From NCBI RefSeq assembly GCF_000744785.1, contig NZ_JQMO01000003.1, forward strand, positions 186,001 to 250,000: a stretch of DNA of 64,000 nt. The letters are read 5' to 3'. Positions 7,710 to 18,153 of this stretch are shown here, one piece after another. The notes beneath the pieces were generated by a model. The model was not told the DNA's origin and made no database searches. It saw only the letters and a program-made list of their open reading frames with translations. A program made the translations under genes and the position numbers. This DNA is from Kitasatospora azatica KCTC 9699. GTDB lineage: Bacteria > Actinomycetota > Actinomycetes > Streptomycetales > Streptomycetaceae. The stretch's first letter is position 1. Each line of letters begins with the position of its first letter.

Positions 7710-8312
7710 TCAGTGCGGGGTGGGGACGGCGGTGTTCGGGAGCGGGGTGACGTAGCAGGGATTGCTGAGTGTCCCGCAGGTGGGCTGGGGACTGGGGTCC
7801 GGGTGGATGAGGGTGCAGTTGCAGCCGGGCCCGGGATCGTTGCTGGTCGGCCGTGGTCCCGGGGTGTTCGCGGCAGTGGTCGGTCCGGCGGGGTGCGCCG
7901 TACGCGAGGGGGCTGGACGGCTGCGGGTCGGGGTGGGCGACGGCGCGTCAGTCTCCGTGGCGGTGGCGGCGGTGGCCGTGGCGGCGGTGAGGGTCGGGCT
8001 GGGGGTGGGAGCGAGCGACGGCGACGGGGAGAGGGAGGGGGTCGGCGTCGGTGAGGGCGTGGGCGACACGGCGGGTGCCGAGGTGGGCGGTTGGGCGACG
8101 GCCGGGGAGGCGGTGTGCTGTCCGGCGAATCCCCAGACGGCCAGCGCCGTCACGGCAACCACAGCCGTCGCGGCAATCAGGGCGCCCGCCAGGCGGCGGC
8201 GCAGGAACCACGGGGCACGGGCGGCGGGCACAGCGGGCTCCGCTGCGCCCACAGCGGCCGCTATCGGCTCCCGCTGATCGTCCGTCGGGGCGGCTTCGCC
8301 GGCGTCCGTCAC
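7710..8312 (-). CDS. Membrane-anchored Ser/Thr/Pro-rich protein
   Basis: The 200-residue protein has a short cytoplasmic Asp/Glu/Ala-rich head (1-40), one transmembrane helix at about 43-66 (LAGALIAATAVVAVTALAVW) after an Arg-rich stop (LRRR), and a long outside segment rich in Ser, Thr, Pro and Ala (about 70-165) typical of wall-spanning, probably glycosylated stalks. The C-terminal 40 residues contain four Cys (GCNC, TCG, NPCY), which could form disulfides. No enzyme domain is recognisable. Arrangement of this kind is common among actinomycete surface proteins of unknown role. Confidence 0.65.
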   Translation of the reverse strand: MTDAGEAAPTDDQREPIAAAVGAAEPAVPAARAPWFLRRRLAGALIAATAVVAVTALAVWGFAGQHTASPAVAQPPTSAPAVSPTPSPTPTPSLSPSPSLAPTPSPTLTAATATAATATETDAPSPTPTRSRPAPSRTAHPAGPTTAANTPGPRPTSNDPGPGCNCTLIHPDPSPQPTCGTLSNPCYVTPLPNTAVPTPH

Positions 8313-8559
8313 GTCGCATCCTTCCAGGTCGAGGCCGTCATCATCGCAGGTGGCGCCGACAGCTCCCGAGGCGGGGCGGGCGGGTGTGCGGACGGGGACT
8401 GAGACTGGGACCGACCGTCACCAGACGGCGGGCGGGGGATGCCCGCCGCAGCAGTGAAGCGATCGCCACGATGGGCTTCGGCGGCCCGGTCGAGCAGCGT
8501 CGCGGACCGGGTCGTAAACCACTGGCCGATCGCATCGTCCCGGAGGGAGGCTGTTCCCC

Positions 8560-9249
8560 ATGACGACAACCTTGATCACCGGGGCCAACAAGGGCCTCGG
8601 CCACGAGACCGCCCGCCGCCTGATCGCCGCGGGCCACACCGTCTACCTGGGAGCGCGCAGCGTCGAGCGAGGCACGGCGGCCGCTGCCGAGCTCGGCGCC
8701 CGGTTCGTGCAACTCGACGTCACCGACGATGCGTCGGTGACCGCCGCGGTGGCCACCGTCGAGGCCGGCGGCGGCCTGGACGTCCTGGTCAACAACGCCG
8801 GAGTCGAGGTGCGGTCACCGGAGGGCGACATCATAGGGGCCACGGAGCTGACCGCCGACGTGATGCGGGAGGTGTTCGAGACCAACGTCTTCGGCCTGGT
8901 CCGGGTGACCCACGCCTTCCTGCCACTGCTGCAACGCTCGGCCGCGCCGGTCGTGGTCAATGTCAGCAGCGGCCTGGCCTCGCTGGCCCGGGCCGGCGCG
9001 GGGTACCCGGGGGTCGCCTACCCGGCCTCCAAAGCCACGGTCAACATGCTCACCGTGCAGTTCGCCAAGGCGTTCCCAGGGATGCGGATCAACGCCGTGG
9101 AGCCCGGCTACACCGCGACGGACCTGAACCGGCACGAGGGCAGGCAGACCGTCGCGCAGGGCGCCGAGATCATCGTACGGACGGCCCAGCTGGGACCGGA
9201 CGGCCCGACCGGTGGCTACTTCGACGCTGCGGGCCCGCTGCCCTGGTAG
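8560..9249 (+). CDS. Short-chain dehydrogenase/reductase (classical SDR)
   Basis: This 229-residue classical SDR has a glycine-rich cofactor motif TGANKGLGHE near residue 7, 'LDVTDDASV' (acid-binding turn after beta-3), NNAG at about 77, a serine strand 'VVVNVSSG', and the catalytic YPASK. It ends soon after 'GPDGPTGGYFDAAG', as in SDRs that reduce small carbonyl compounds. A good Shine-Dalgarno (GGAGG) lies 10 bases before ATG. The substrate cannot be deduced. The 160 bp after the stop hold no gene that I can support before the nitrate reductase reading in from the other strand. Confidence 0.88.
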   Translation: MTTTLITGANKGLGHETARRLIAAGHTVYLGARSVERGTAAAAELGARFVQLDVTDDASVTAAVATVEAGGGLDVLVNNAGVEVRSPEGDIIGATELTADVMREVFETNVFGLVRVTHAFLPLLQRSAAPVVVNVSSGLASLARAGAGYPGVAYPASKATVNMLTVQFAKAFPGMRINAVEPGYTATDLNRHEGRQTVAQGAEIIVRTAQLGPDGPTGGYFDAAGPLPW

Positions 9250-9409
9250 GTCGGCCCCGCGTGACGGCGGCGGCGCCACCACTGGGCATCGGCGGGATGC
9301 AGTCGACGCTGGCCGCACGTCGTACCGCGCTCGCCGCTCGCCGCTCGCACGGGATAGCGGTGCACCGACGGCTGGTGCCGAGGAGCCCCGCGTTCGGCCC
9401 GGTGGCTGA

Positions 9410-12400
9410 TCAGTAGACGTCGCGGACGTAGCGTTTCTCGCCGGCCAACTGCCGGACGTACAGGGCGGCTTCCTCCTCGTCCATGCCGCCGTGTGCGACG
9501 GCGATCTCCCGCAGGGCCCGGTCGACGTCCTTGGCCATTCGGCCGGCGTCGCCGCAGACGTAGAAGTGGGCGCCGTCCTGCAGCCACCGCCACAGGCGCG
9601 GGCCGTGCTCGCGCATCCGGTCCTGGACGTAGATCTTGTTGCGCTGGTCGCGCGAGAAGGCGACGTCGAGGCGGTCCAGGTGACCGGAGGTGCGGAATGC
9701 TTCCAGTTCCTGGCGGTAGTAGAAGTCGGTGGCTTCGCGCTGCTCGCCGAAGAACAGCCAGTTGGGTCCGGTGTGGCCGCGGGCTTGGCGGTCCTCCAGG
9801 AAGCCGATGAACGGTGCGACGCCGGTACCCGGCCCCACCATGATCATCGGGGTGGCAGAGTCGACGGGCGGGCGGAAGTGGCGCGAGCGTTGGACGAACA
9901 CCTGCACCGGGCCGTCGTCGGCGCAGTCCGCCAGGTAGCTGGAGCAGACGCCCTTGCGCTCCCGGCCGTGGTCGTTGGTGTAGCGGACGACGGACACGGT
10001 GAGGCGGACCTCGTCGGGGTGCGCCAGCGGGCTGGAGGATATGGAGTAGAGGCGGGGCTGGAGTCGTTTCAGGACGGCTGCCCACTCGGCAGCGGAGGCT
10101 CGGACGGGGAAGGCACCGAGGACGTCCGCGGCCTGCCGGCCCCAACTCCACTTCGCCAATTCGCCCTTGTTGTCAGGGCGCAGGAGCCGTTGGAGATTGC
10201 GGTCGCTGGTGCGCGCGGCGACGAACCTGAGGAGATCCGGGGTCATTCCGGCGAGGTCGAAGCGGGTCCGCAGGGCTTCTCCGAGGGGTATGGCACCGGT
10301 GTCGGGGACGACGACGCGCTCATCGGGGTCGAGGCCGGTGAGGGCGAGCCATTCGGCGACGAGTTCGGAGCCGTTGGTCGGCCAGACGCCGAGGGCGTCT
10401 CCGGCCTCGTAGGCGAGTTCGCCGTCGCGGGTGTCGAAGGCGAACTGCCGTACCTCCTTCTGTGATCCGGGCAGGCTGAGCAGCCGGTTTCCGATCAGCA
10501 GGGTCGCGAACGGGGAGGCCTTGGAGTAGGTGGCGAGTGCGGACGGCGGGGCTTCGGCAGGGGCAGCGGAAGCCTCTGCTGCGGGTGCGGGGGCGGCCAC
10601 TGGTCCCGCGGTGCTTGCCGTGGCCGTCATGACGGGCGCCCGCTGCTGGTCGGCCGCGGTGGCAAGGGCGGTGGTGACCTGGTCGAGCCACTGCCAGGCG
10701 GCTTCGTGGTAGTCGGGTTCGCAATCGGTGCGCGGGTGCAGGCGCGTGGCGCCGAGCTCCGCGAGGCGCTCGTCCAAACGGCGGCCGTATCCGCAGAAGT
10801 CGTCGTAGTTGGAGTCGCCGAACGCCAGGACGGAGTACCGCAGGCCGTCCAGCCGGACTGTGTCGCCGGAGGTGAGGCGCTGCCAGAACTCGGCGCCGTT
10901 GTCGGGGGCGTCGCCGTCGCCGAAGGTACTGGTGACGATCAGCAGGTCGGTGGTGGCGGTGAGCTGTCCGAGGGTGGTGTCCGCCATGGCGAGCACGGTC
11001 GGGGTACGGCCGGCCTCGATCAGGCGCCTGCCGGCCATGGCGGCGAACTCCTCCGCGTTGCCGGTCTGCGAGGCCCACAGCACGAGCAGCTCCCGGGTCG
11101 GCGCGACTTCGGGGGCCGAGCCGGCGGCGGGGCTCGGGGCGGCGCGGGCGGCAAGCGCCGTGGCTGGGGTGGCGGAGGCCGCGGATCGGGAGAACATGCC
11201 GGCCAGCAGGCCGTCCACCCACAGCGCCGTCGCAGGGTCGAACGGCGCGTTCGCGGGCAGCACCGGGACGCCGCCGGGCGGCGCCAGGGCCACACCGGAG
11301 AGGAATCCGGACAGGTAGCGGCGCTCCTGTTCGCCCAGCGCCGGGCCGGTGAGGTCGATCAGGCCGAACAGTGCGGCGAGCACGGAGACAGCGGAGCCGA
11401 CGGTGGCGAACGCGGGGACAGCGGGGACAACGGGGCCGACGGTGTTGGGCCCGGGGACAGCGGGGACAGCGGGGCCGACGGCAGCAGGCACGGGGGCGGC
11501 ATCCTTGGCTTCCCGGGCGGCCACCGCGCGCAACGCCACGGCACAGACCTTGAACTCGGGCTGGAACGAGATCGGATCGATGGCATCGCTGGTGACGGCG
11601 TTGATGCTGAGGTACTCCCCGAACAGGTCGTTCCAGTGGAACGGCGCGAAGCAGTTCCCGGGGCGTACCCGGTCGGTGACGACGGCCGGCAGGACGGCGC
11701 GCCCGCGGCGCGAGGCGACCTCGATCTGGTCGCCGTCCTTGGCGCCCATGGCGGCGGCGTCGTCCGGGTGCAGTTCGACGAGCGGCCCGGGGTTGAGCTT
11801 GTTGAGTTTGGCGACCTTCCCGGTCTTGGTGAGGGTGTGCCACTGGTGCTGGAGACGGCCGGTGTTCAGGACGAACGGGTAGTCGTCGTCGGGGAGTTCG
11901 GCTGGAGGCAGGTGCGGGCGGCCGAAGAACTGGGCGCGGCCGGTGGCCGTGGGGAACGCCAGCCGGGGCGCGGTCCCGTCCTCGCGCTCCAGCAGGGTCT
12001 GGCTGACCCCGTCGTTGAGGTAGCGGATCGGGTTCCGGTCGCTGCCGTGCATGGACGGGGCCGGCCACTGAACCGGGGTCTCGCGCAGCCGCTGGTAGCT
12101 GACGCCGCGCAGGTCCCAGCCGGTCTTCGGGTTCCAGGCCCGCTTGAGCTCCTCGAAGACGTCCTCGGCGCTCGCGTAGGTGAAGGCGTCGGCGAAGCCC
12201 ATCTCGCAGGCCACGCGGGCGATCAGCTGCCAGTCGGGCAGGGCCTGCCCGGGCGGGTCGACCACTCCTTGGACGAGGCTGAGGCTCCGCTCCGAATTGA
12301 TCATGACGCCGTCGGACTCGGCCCACAGCGTGGCGGGCAGCACGACATCGGCGTAGGCGTTGGTCTCGGTCTCCGTGAACACGTCCTGGGCGATGACCAG

Positions 12401-13705
12401 TTCGGCGGCCTCCAGACCCGCGATGACGGACCTGCGGTTGGCGACGGAGGCGACTGGGTTGGTGCAGATGATCCAGCACGCCTTGATGTCGCCGGCGGCC
12501 ATCCGCTCGAACATCTCCACCGTGCCGCGCCCGACCTCGGTCCGCAGCGTGCCCGCCTCGATGCCCCAGAGCTCCTCGATGAAGGCGCGCTCCGCGTCCA
12601 CGAGGACCGACCGCTGCCCTGGCAGGCCCGGTCCCATGTAGCCCATCTCACGCCCGCCCATCGCGTTCGGCTGGCCGGTGAGCGAGAACGGGCCGCTGCC
12701 CGGGCGGCAGATCGCGCCGGTGGCGAGGTGCAGGTTGACCAGGGCGTTGGTGTTCCAGGTGCCGTGCGTGGACTGGTTGAGGCCCATCGTCCAACAGCTC
12801 ATCCACTCACCCGCCTCGCCGATCCACTGCGCGGCCTGCCGGATGTCCGCCTCCGGGATGCCGGTGATCTCGGCGACCTTCGCCGGCCGGTAGTCCGCCA
12901 GGAAGGCGGGCATCTCCTCCCAGCCGTCGGTGTACTGCGCGATGAACGTTTCGTCCGTGTGTCCGTTCTCCACCAGCAGGTGCAGCAGCCCGTTCAGCAG
13001 GGCCAGGTCCGTCCCCGGCTTGATCTGCAGGAACAGGTCGGCCTTGTCCGCGGTGGCGTTGCGTCGCGGGTCGACGACGATGAGCTTCGCCCCGGCCGAC
13101 TTGATCCGGTCCATCATTCGTAGGAACAGGATCGGATGGCAGTCGGCCATGTTCGAGCCGATCACGAAGAACGCGTCCGCGCTGTCGAAGTCCTGGTAGG
13201 AACCGGGCGGGCCGTCCGCGCCCAGCGACAGCTTGTAGCCGGAGCCGGCACTGGCCATGCACAGGCGGGAGTTGGACTCGATCTGGTTCGTCCGCACGAA
13301 GCCCTTGGCCAGCTTGTTCGCCAGGTACTGCGCCTCCAGGGACATCTGCCCGGAGACGTAGAAGGAGAGCGCGTCGGGGCCGTGCTCATCGAGGATCGCA
13401 CGCAGGCGCCTGGCGACCGCCGTGACCGCCGCGCCCACGTCCACCTCGGCGGGCGCGGTGCCGCGCTCGGTACGGATCAGAGCCGTGGTGGCCCGCCCGG
13501 TGGCGGCCATCATGTCTGCGCTGGTCGAGCCCTTGGTGCAGAGTCGCCCGAAGTTCGTCGGGTGGTTCTTGTCCCCTGAAGCCTTCTTGACGGTGCGTCT
13601 GCCCGTGGCGGCGTCCAGGCTGACGTCGAGCACGATGCCGCAGCCGACGCCGCAGTACGAGCAGACCGTCCGCACGCTGTCCGCCTTCGAGCCAGGCGTC
13701 GTCAC
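9410..13705 (-). CDS. Assimilatory nitrate reductase fused to a diflavin NADPH reductase
   Basis: One 1,431-residue chain contains a whole NADPH-to-nitrate electron path. Numbered from the GTG at 13705, C15, C18, C22 and C56 bind a [4Fe-4S] cluster (CSYCGVGC...CTKG). A molybdopterin oxidoreductase domain follows to about residue 590, then the MGD-binding C-terminal domain to about 730. A low-complexity Ala/Val/Pro linker leads to a flavodoxin domain (from about 871, [15 protein letters not shown]), an FAD domain (RLYSISSSP near 1218) and an NADPH domain (GPGTGVAP near 1289, C-terminal VRDVY). This matches nitrate reductase/sulfite reductase flavoprotein fusions. GTG is preferred because GGGGAGGGG lies just before it; the frame is open to an ATG at 13792. 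It should reduce nitrate to nitrite in the cytoplasm for assimilation. No nitrite reductase or transporter gene is in the window. Confidence 0.9.
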   Translation of the reverse strand: MTTPGSKADSVRTVCSYCGVGCGIVLDVSLDAATGRRTVKKASGDKNHPTNFGRLCTKGSTSADMMAATGRATTALIRTERGTAPAEVDVGAAVTAVARRLRAILDEHGPDALSFYVSGQMSLEAQYLANKLAKGFVRTNQIESNSRLCMASAGSGYKLSLGADGPPGSYQDFDSADAFFVIGSNMADCHPILFLRMMDRIKSAGAKLIVVDPRRNATADKADLFLQIKPGTDLALLNGLLHLLVENGHTDETFIAQYTDGWEEMPAFLADYRPAKVAEITGIPEADIRQAAQWIGEAGEWMSCWTMGLNQSTHGTWNTNALVNLHLATGAICRPGSGPFSLTGQPNAMGGREMGYMGPGLPGQRSVLVDAERAFIEELWGIEAGTLRTEVGRGTVEMFERMAAGDIKACWIICTNPVASVANRRSVIAGLEAAELVIAQDVFTETETNAYADVVLPATLWAESDGVMINSERSLSLVQGVVDPPGQALPDWQLIARVACEMGFADAFTYASAEDVFEELKRAWNPKTGWDLRGVSYQRLRETPVQWPAPSMHGSDRNPIRYLNDGVSQTLLEREDGTAPRLAFPTATGRAQFFGRPHLPPAELPDDDYPFVLNTGRLQHQWHTLTKTGKVAKLNKLNPGPLVELHPDDAAAMGAKDGDQIEVASRRGRAVLPAVVTDRVRPGNCFAPFHWNDLFGEYLSINAVTSDAIDPISFQPEFKVCAVALRAVAAREAKDAAPVPAAVGPAVPAVPGPNTVGPVVPAVPAFATVGSAVSVLAALFGLIDLTGPALGEQERRYLSGFLSGVALAPPGGVPVLPANAPFDPATALWVDGLLAGMFSRSAASATPATALAARAAPSPAAGSAPEVAPTRELLVLWASQTGNAEEFAAMAGRRLIEAGRTPTVLAMADTTLGQLTATTDLLIVTSTFGDGDAPDNGAEFWQRLTSGDTVRLDGLRYSVLAFGDSNYDDFCGYGRRLDERLAELGATRLHPRTDCEPDYHEAAWQWLDQVTTALATAADQQRAPVMTATASTAGPVAAPAPAAEASAAPAEAPPSALATYSKASPFATLLIGNRLLSLPGSQKEVRQFAFDTRDGELAYEAGDALGVWPTNGSELVAEWLALTGLDPDERVVVPDTGAIPLGEALRTRFDLAGMTPDLLRFVAARTSDRNLQRLLRPDNKGELAKWSWGRQAADVLGAFPVRASAAEWAAVLKRLQPRLYSISSSPLAHPDEVRLTVSVVRYTNDHGRERKGVCSSYLADCADDGPVQVFVQRSRHFRPPVDSATPMIMVGPGTGVAPFIGFLEDRQARGHTGPNWLFFGEQREATDFYYRQELEAFRTSGHLDRLDVAFSRDQRNKIYVQDRMREHGPRLWRWLQDGAHFYVCGDAGRMAKDVDRALREIAVAHGGMDEEEAALYVRQLAGEKRYVRDVY

Positions 13706-13806
13706 CGAGAGCCCCTCCCCGGGAATCGCAGTCCCTGCCCCGCGCACGGGGGCGTGGCGTGGCAGGCAGTGGGAGATTCCCACGATCATCACACTAGAAA
13801 GATCAC

Positions 13807-13822
13807 GTTACCGGGTCGTGAC
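13807..13822. promoter_or_regulatory. Possible GlnR-like site upstream of the nitrate reductase
   Basis: GTTAC-N6-GTGAC (13807-13822) resembles the actinomycete GlnR box, whose halves are described as gTnAc and GaAAc separated by six bases. The second half matches only partly. GlnR activates nitrate assimilation genes in Streptomyces, and the position about 100 bp upstream of the GTG is reasonable. This is a weak sequence match only. Confidence 0.25.
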
Positions 13823-14027
13823 GGCACGAGGGTGCGGGGAGTTAACCGGACTGCACAGGTCGCTCTCCGCGCGTGTGAGCGGCACGCCACAAACCTGCCG
13901 TAGCGGGGCGGACCGCCCAACCCCGTCGGACCCGCGGCGGTGAAACGCGTCACGGTTCCAGCCTGTGCCGCCGGCGGGGTTCGGGCGTGTAGGTTCCTGC
14001 GTCCGAGGGCAGCACTTCCAGCACCCC

Positions 14028-14072
14028 GACCGCAGATGCCCTGACCGCAGATGCCCTGACCGCAGATTCCCC
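14028..14072 (+). repeat. Three tandem 15-bp repeats in the pntA leader
   Basis: GACCGCAGATGCCCT occurs at 14028-14042 and 14043-14057, with a third copy, GACCGCAGATTCCCC, at 14058-14072. They end 35 bp before the pntA start. They could be binding sites or replication slippage. Confidence 0.7.
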
Positions 14073-14107
14073 GTCAACAGCTCCTCCTGACTGGAGAGAC
14101 ACGAGAG

Positions 14108-15664
14108 ATGTCCGCATACGACTCCATGCGCCACCCTCCTCAGCGCATCGGCGTGGTCGCCGAGTCGGCCGCTGGGGAGACCCGCGTCGCGGCGACCCCG
14201 GCGACGGTTCGTGGGCTGCTCGCGCTCGGCTACCAGGTCGTCGTCGAGTCCGGGGCCGGTTCGGCCTCCGGGTTCACCGACGAGGCCTATGCCGAGGCCG
14301 GCGCGACCATCGGCAACGCCTGGACCGCCGATGTCGTCCTGAAGGTCAACGCCCCGTCGACCGGCGAGATCGCCCTGCTGGGCGACGGCGCGACCCTGGT
14401 CGGCCTGCTCGCCCCGGCCCAGCGCCCCGACCTGCTGGAGGCGCTCTCCGCGCGTCCGGTCACCGCGCTCGCGCTGGACGCGGTGCCGCGGATCTCGCGG
14501 GCGCAGTCGATGGACGTGCTCAGCTCGATGGCCAACATCGCCGGGTACCGGGCCGTGATCGAGGCGGCGCACGTGTTCGGGCGCTTCTTCACCGGCCAAG
14601 TGACGGCTGCGGGCAAGGTCCCGCCGGCGAAGGTCCTGGTGGCGGGCGCCGGGGTGGCCGGGCTCGCCGCCATCGGCGCCGCCGCCAGCCTGGGCGCGAT
14701 CGTCCGGGCGACCGACCCGCGGCCGGAAGTGGCCGACCAGGTGAAGTCCTTGGGCGGCGAGTACCTGCCCGTGGACGTGGTCCAGGAGGCCAGCACCGAC
14801 GGGTACGCCAAGGCGACCTCCACCGACTACGACCGCGCCGCCGCCGAGCTCTACCACGAGCAGGCCGAGGACGTGGACATCATCATCACCACGGCGCTGA
14901 TCCCCGGCCGGCCCGCCCCGCGCCTGGTCACCGCCGAGGACGTGGCGGCGATGAAGCCCGGCAGCGTCATCGTCGACATGGCCGCCGCCCAGGGCGGCAA
15001 CGTCGCGGGCACGGTGCCGGGCCGCACGGTGGTCACCGACAACGGGGTCACCATCATCGGCTACACCGACCTCGCGTCCCGACTGCCCGCCCAGGCCTCG
15101 CAGCTGTTCGGCACCAACCTGGTCAACCTGCTGAAACTGCTGACACCGGGGCAGGACGGGCAGTTGGTCATCGACTTCGAGGACGTGGTCCAGCGGGCCG
15201 TGACCGTGGTCCGGGCGGGCGAGACCACCTGGCCACCGCCGCCCGTCGCCGTCTCGGCCGCTCCCGCCGCACAGCCCGTGCCCGTGCCCGCCGTCGTGGA
15301 GCCGAAGCGGTCCGGGCTCACCCCGGCGGCCCGCTTCGGTGTGATCGGCCTCGGCATGCTGGCGATGTTCGCCCTGGTCGCCTTTGCGCCGGCCCAACTC
15401 GCCGAGAACTTCACGGTCTTCGCGCTCGCGGTGGTCATCGGCTACTACGTCATCGGCAAGGTCCACCACGCCCTGCACACCCCGCTGATGTCGGTGACCA
15501 ACGCGATCTCCGGGATCGTGGTGATCGGCGCCCTGCTGCAGATCGGGCACGAGAGCGTGGTCGTCACCGTGCTGTCCTGCGTGGCGATCCTGCTGACCAG
15601 CGTGAACATCTTCGGCGGCTTCGCCGTCACCCGCCGCATGCTGAGCATGTTCTCGAAAGGCTGA
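14108..15664 (+). CDS. pntA: NAD(P) transhydrogenase subunit alpha (Re/Si-specific)
   Basis: The 518-residue subunit is of the undivided PntA type. Residues 1 to about 385 are the NAD(H)-binding dI domain (RVAATPATVRGLLALGYQVV near the start, 'VAGAGVAGLAAIGAAASLGA' Rossmann loop, 'VIVDMAAAQGGNV' and 'YTDLASRLP'). A Pro/Ala-rich linker follows, and about 405-518 gives four membrane helices. The gene is followed seven bases later by pntB, and the two products form the inner-membrane enzyme that uses the proton gradient to drive hydride transfer from NADH to NADP+. The Shine-Dalgarno GGAGAG lies just before ATG. It is divergent from an NADPH-consuming nitrate reductase. Confidence 0.95.
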   Translation: MSAYDSMRHPPQRIGVVAESAAGETRVAATPATVRGLLALGYQVVVESGAGSASGFTDEAYAEAGATIGNAWTADVVLKVNAPSTGEIALLGDGATLVGLLAPAQRPDLLEALSARPVTALALDAVPRISRAQSMDVLSSMANIAGYRAVIEAAHVFGRFFTGQVTAAGKVPPAKVLVAGAGVAGLAAIGAAASLGAIVRATDPRPEVADQVKSLGGEYLPVDVVQEASTDGYAKATSTDYDRAAAELYHEQAEDVDIIITTALIPGRPAPRLVTAEDVAAMKPGSVIVDMAAAQGGNVAGTVPGRTVVTDNGVTIIGYTDLASRLPAQASQLFGTNLVNLLKLLTPGQDGQLVIDFEDVVQRAVTVVRAGETTWPPPPVAVSAAPAAQPVPVPAVVEPKRSGLTPAARFGVIGLGMLAMFALVAFAPAQLAENFTVFALAVVIGYYVIGKVHHALHTPLMSVTNAISGIVVIGALLQIGHESVVVTVLSCVAILLTSVNIFGGFAVTRRMLSMFSKG

Positions 15665-15670
15665 GCCCCG

Positions 15671-17158
15671 ATGACTTCCACCACGGCCGCCCACGCCGCG
15701 GACCTGGTCGCCGCGCTGCTCTTCATCCTCAGCCTGGCCGGGCTGTCCCAGCACCGCACCTCCCGCGCCGGTGTCGTCTACGGCATCGCCGGCATGGCCC
15801 TCGCCCTGGTCGCCACCGTCGTGGTGGCGGCCCAGAGCATCACCGCCGGCGCGGTCGCACTGATCGTCCTCGCGATGGCACTGGGCGGCGTGATCGGGCT
15901 CTGGCGGGCCCGGCGGGTCGAGATGACCCAGATGCCCGAACTCATCGCCGTCCTGCACAGCTTCGTCGGCCTCGCCGCGGTGCTGGTCGGCTGGAACAGC
16001 TACCTGGAGGTCGAGTCGCACGGCTCGGCCGGGTCGCCGATCGCCGCGGACCTGCTGGGCATCCACCATGCCGAGGTGTTCATCGGCATCTTCATCGGCG
16101 CGGTGACCTTCACCGGCTCCATCGTCGCCTTCCTCAAGCTGTCCGCCCGGATCAACTCCCGACCGCTGGTGCTGCCGGGCAAGAACGCGCTCAACCTCGG
16201 CGCACTCGGCGCCTTCCTGGCGCTGACGGTCTGGTTCACCGTCAGCCCGAACCTCGGCCTGATGGTCGCGGTCACCGTGCTCGCCCTCGCGCTGGGCTGG
16301 CACCTGGTCGCCTCGATCGGCGGCGGGGACATGCCCGTCGTCGTCTCCATGCTCAACAGCTACTCCGGCTGGGCCGCGGCCGCCGCCGGGTTCCTGCTCG
16401 ACAACAACCTGCTCATCGTCACCGGGGCACTGGTCGGCTCCTCCGGCGCCTACCTGTCCTACATCATGTGCAAGGCGATGAACCGGTCCTTCCTCTCCGT
16501 CATCGCCGGCGGCTTCGGCATCGAAGCCCCGTCCGGCGGCGGCGAGGAGCAGGGCGAGCACCAGGAGATCCGCGCGCAGGAGGCGGCGCAACTGCTCGCC
16601 CAGGCCCGGTCGGTGGTCATCACCCCCGGCTACGGCATGGCGGTGGCCCAGGCGCAGCACCCGGTCGCGGAGCTGACCCGCCGGCTGCGGGAGCGCGGCG
16701 TCGAGGTCCGCTTCGGCGTCCACCCCGTCGCCGGCCGGCTGCCCGGACACATGAACGTGCTGCTGGCCGAGGCGAAGGTGCCGTACGACATCGTGCTGGA
16801 GATGGACGAGATCAACGACGACTTCGCGGACACCTCCGTGGTCCTGGTCATCGGTGCCAACGACACCGTCAACCCGGCCGCCACCGAGGACCCGTCCAGC
16901 CCGCTCGCCGGCATGCCGGTGCTGCGGGTGTGGGAGTCGGAGCGGGTCATCGTCTTCAAGCGGTCGATGGCCTCCGGCTACGCCGGGGTCCAGAACCCGC
17001 TGTTCTTCCGCGAGAACAGCAGCATGCTGTTCGGCGACGCCAAGCAGAGCGTCGAGGAGATCCTCCAGGCACTGGGACAGGCGCCCGGCACCGAGGGCCG
17101 GCCGCCGGTCGCCGGCAGCAGTCGCCAAGCGGCGGCGGCGGGCCAGCCGGCGGTGTAG
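15671..17158 (+). CDS. pntB: NAD(P) transhydrogenase subunit beta
   Basis: This 495-residue protein is of full PntB type. About eight or nine membrane helices fill residues 1 to 270 ([20 protein letters not shown] at the start; '[15 protein letters not shown]' with the conserved His). The NADP(H)-binding dIII domain covers about 305-480 ('[20 protein letters not shown]', '[20 protein letters not shown]', '[15 protein letters not shown]', '[17 protein letters not shown]'). It forms one operon with pntA. The last 20 residues are an Ala/Gln-rich tail without conservation that I recognise. It supplies NADPH at the expense of the proton gradient. Confidence 0.95.
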   Translation: MTSTTAAHAADLVAALLFILSLAGLSQHRTSRAGVVYGIAGMALALVATVVVAAQSITAGAVALIVLAMALGGVIGLWRARRVEMTQMPELIAVLHSFVGLAAVLVGWNSYLEVESHGSAGSPIAADLLGIHHAEVFIGIFIGAVTFTGSIVAFLKLSARINSRPLVLPGKNALNLGALGAFLALTVWFTVSPNLGLMVAVTVLALALGWHLVASIGGGDMPVVVSMLNSYSGWAAAAAGFLLDNNLLIVTGALVGSSGAYLSYIMCKAMNRSFLSVIAGGFGIEAPSGGGEEQGEHQEIRAQEAAQLLAQARSVVITPGYGMAVAQAQHPVAELTRRLRERGVEVRFGVHPVAGRLPGHMNVLLAEAKVPYDIVLEMDEINDDFADTSVVLVIGANDTVNPAATEDPSSPLAGMPVLRVWESERVIVFKRSMASGYAGVQNPLFFRENSSMLFGDAKQSVEEILQALGQAPGTEGRPPVAGSSRQAAAAGQPAV

Positions 17159-17160
17159 GG

Positions 17161-17254
17161 GTTCCTGCTGTGCGGGCACCGCTGTGCACGCATGAGGGTT
17201 ACTGCTGTGCGTGCACCGCTGTGCGTACATGAGGGTTACTGCTGTGCCTGCGAG
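17161..17254. repeat. Direct repeats, 37-bp unit, about 2.5 copies
   Basis: Unit A (17161-17197) and unit B (17198-17234) agree at 32 of 37 positions, and a partial third copy (17235-17254) runs into the 3' end of the convergent membrane-protein gene. The stop codon of that gene (17236-17238) lies inside the repeat, so the tail of the gene has been duplicated outwards towards pntB. Confidence 0.75.
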
Positions 17255-17655
17255 CTCTCCGTCAGCAAGGGGCTCTCGTAGGCCAGCATGACCGCCAGCA
17301 CCAGCACACCCGTCAGCACGATGAGCAGGCCGAAGGCGGCCCAGCCGGACAGCGCGACGGCCAGGGCGGCCAGTACTCCGTTGAGGACCGCACAGACGAG
17401 CAGCAGGATCCGCACTGCCGGCCGCACCGCCTCGCGACCGGCCGAGAGCACCACCAGCACGGCGCAGACCAGCAGGAACACGGCCAGAACTCCCTGACCG
17501 ATCCAGGAGCCCATGGCCATCCTGGAACTGGAGAGCCCACCGACCGACATGTGCTGCCGGCTGGCCGCGACACCCAGGATCAGCCCGACGAGTCCGACCA
17601 CCACCGACTCGACCAGCAGCACCACCGCCGCCGCCGTGAGCACCACTTTGCGCAT
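17236..17655 (-). CDS. Small four-helix membrane protein
   Basis: The 139-residue protein is almost wholly hydrophobic, with four predicted membrane helices at about 5-31 (AAVVLLVESVVVGLVGLILG), 50-70 (IGQGVLAVFLLVCAVLVVLS), 81-103 and 107-125, and a polar tail ESSQAQQ. I recognise no family; similar unnamed integral membrane proteins are frequent in streptomycetes. It is convergent with pntB, and its 3' end lies within a tandem repeat. Confidence 0.65.
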   Translation of the reverse strand: MRKVVLTAAAVVLLVESVVVGLVGLILGVAASRQHMSVGGLSSSRMAMGSWIGQGVLAVFLLVCAVLVVLSAGREAVRPAVRILLLVCAVLNGVLAALAVALSGWAAFGLLIVLTGVLVLAVMLAYESPLLTESSQAQQ

Positions 17656-17734
17656 GCCCTCCGCCTCCCACCTCCGCGAACGGCGGGACCGCTACCCGGC
17701 CACGCCGCGAGCCAGATGTTACTGACGAGTTGTC

Positions 17735-18153
17735 TCACTCCTCAAGAGGTTGACCGCACCACTTTCCTCCAGGTGCCCGGTCGGCGGCGGTCATGGGGTC
17801 GATCAGGTGGCGGTTGGCCTGGCTCCAGGCGAGGCGGGCCCGGAGTTCGTCCAGGTGCCCTTCGGCGACCCAGGTGGCCTGGGGCTCGTGGCCCTGTTCG
17901 GCCAGGCGCCGGACGGCATCAATGCCGTGCTCCTGGACGGTGAGCACGGCATCGACCAGGCCCGCCGTGTCGGTGAGGCCGTAGGCGGTGGCGAACACCT
18001 CGAGGCGGTGACGCCGGTCGGGCGGCTGCGGGTTTCATAGCCGACGGCTTCCAGATGGCGGAGCAGGCCGTGAACCGCCGGGGTCCACGGACCGGCCGGC
18101 CGGTGCACCGTGTCGCCGATACGCTCGACCCGACCGAGATCTCGTGTGGTCAT
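17735..18153 (-). pseudogene. Aminoglycoside phosphotransferase (APH)-family relic, core deleted
   Basis: The N-terminus (from ATG 18153: MTTRDLGRVERIGDTVHRPA, then GPWTPAVHGLLRHLEAVGYE) is that of a phosphotransferase family in which this strand pair is followed by the ATP-binding fold. The C-terminus in another frame (17998-17735: FATAYGLTDTAGLVDAVLTV, EGHLDELRARLAWSQANRHL) is the end of the same family. The catalytic middle of roughly 150 residues, with the HGD and DWE motifs, is missing, and the frames do not join. The junction is near 18020-18050. An intact APH-family gene of different sequence follows at 18307, so it is not a simple duplicate. Confidence 0.6.

Noticed and set aside
8313..8559. 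Small minus-strand frame upstream of the SDR, considered as a TetR regulator
   Set aside because: No helix-turn-helix and poor composition. I see nothing supportable in this 247-bp spacer.
10706..13123. Plus-strand frame of about 800 codons over the nitrate reductase
   Set aside because: It is a shadow of the molybdopterin and flavodoxin domains. No family motif is present.
13808..17671. Minus-strand frame of nearly 1,290 codons
   Set aside because: It is the antisense shadow of pntA and pntB, with His/Asp/Gly-rich, non-protein-like sequence.
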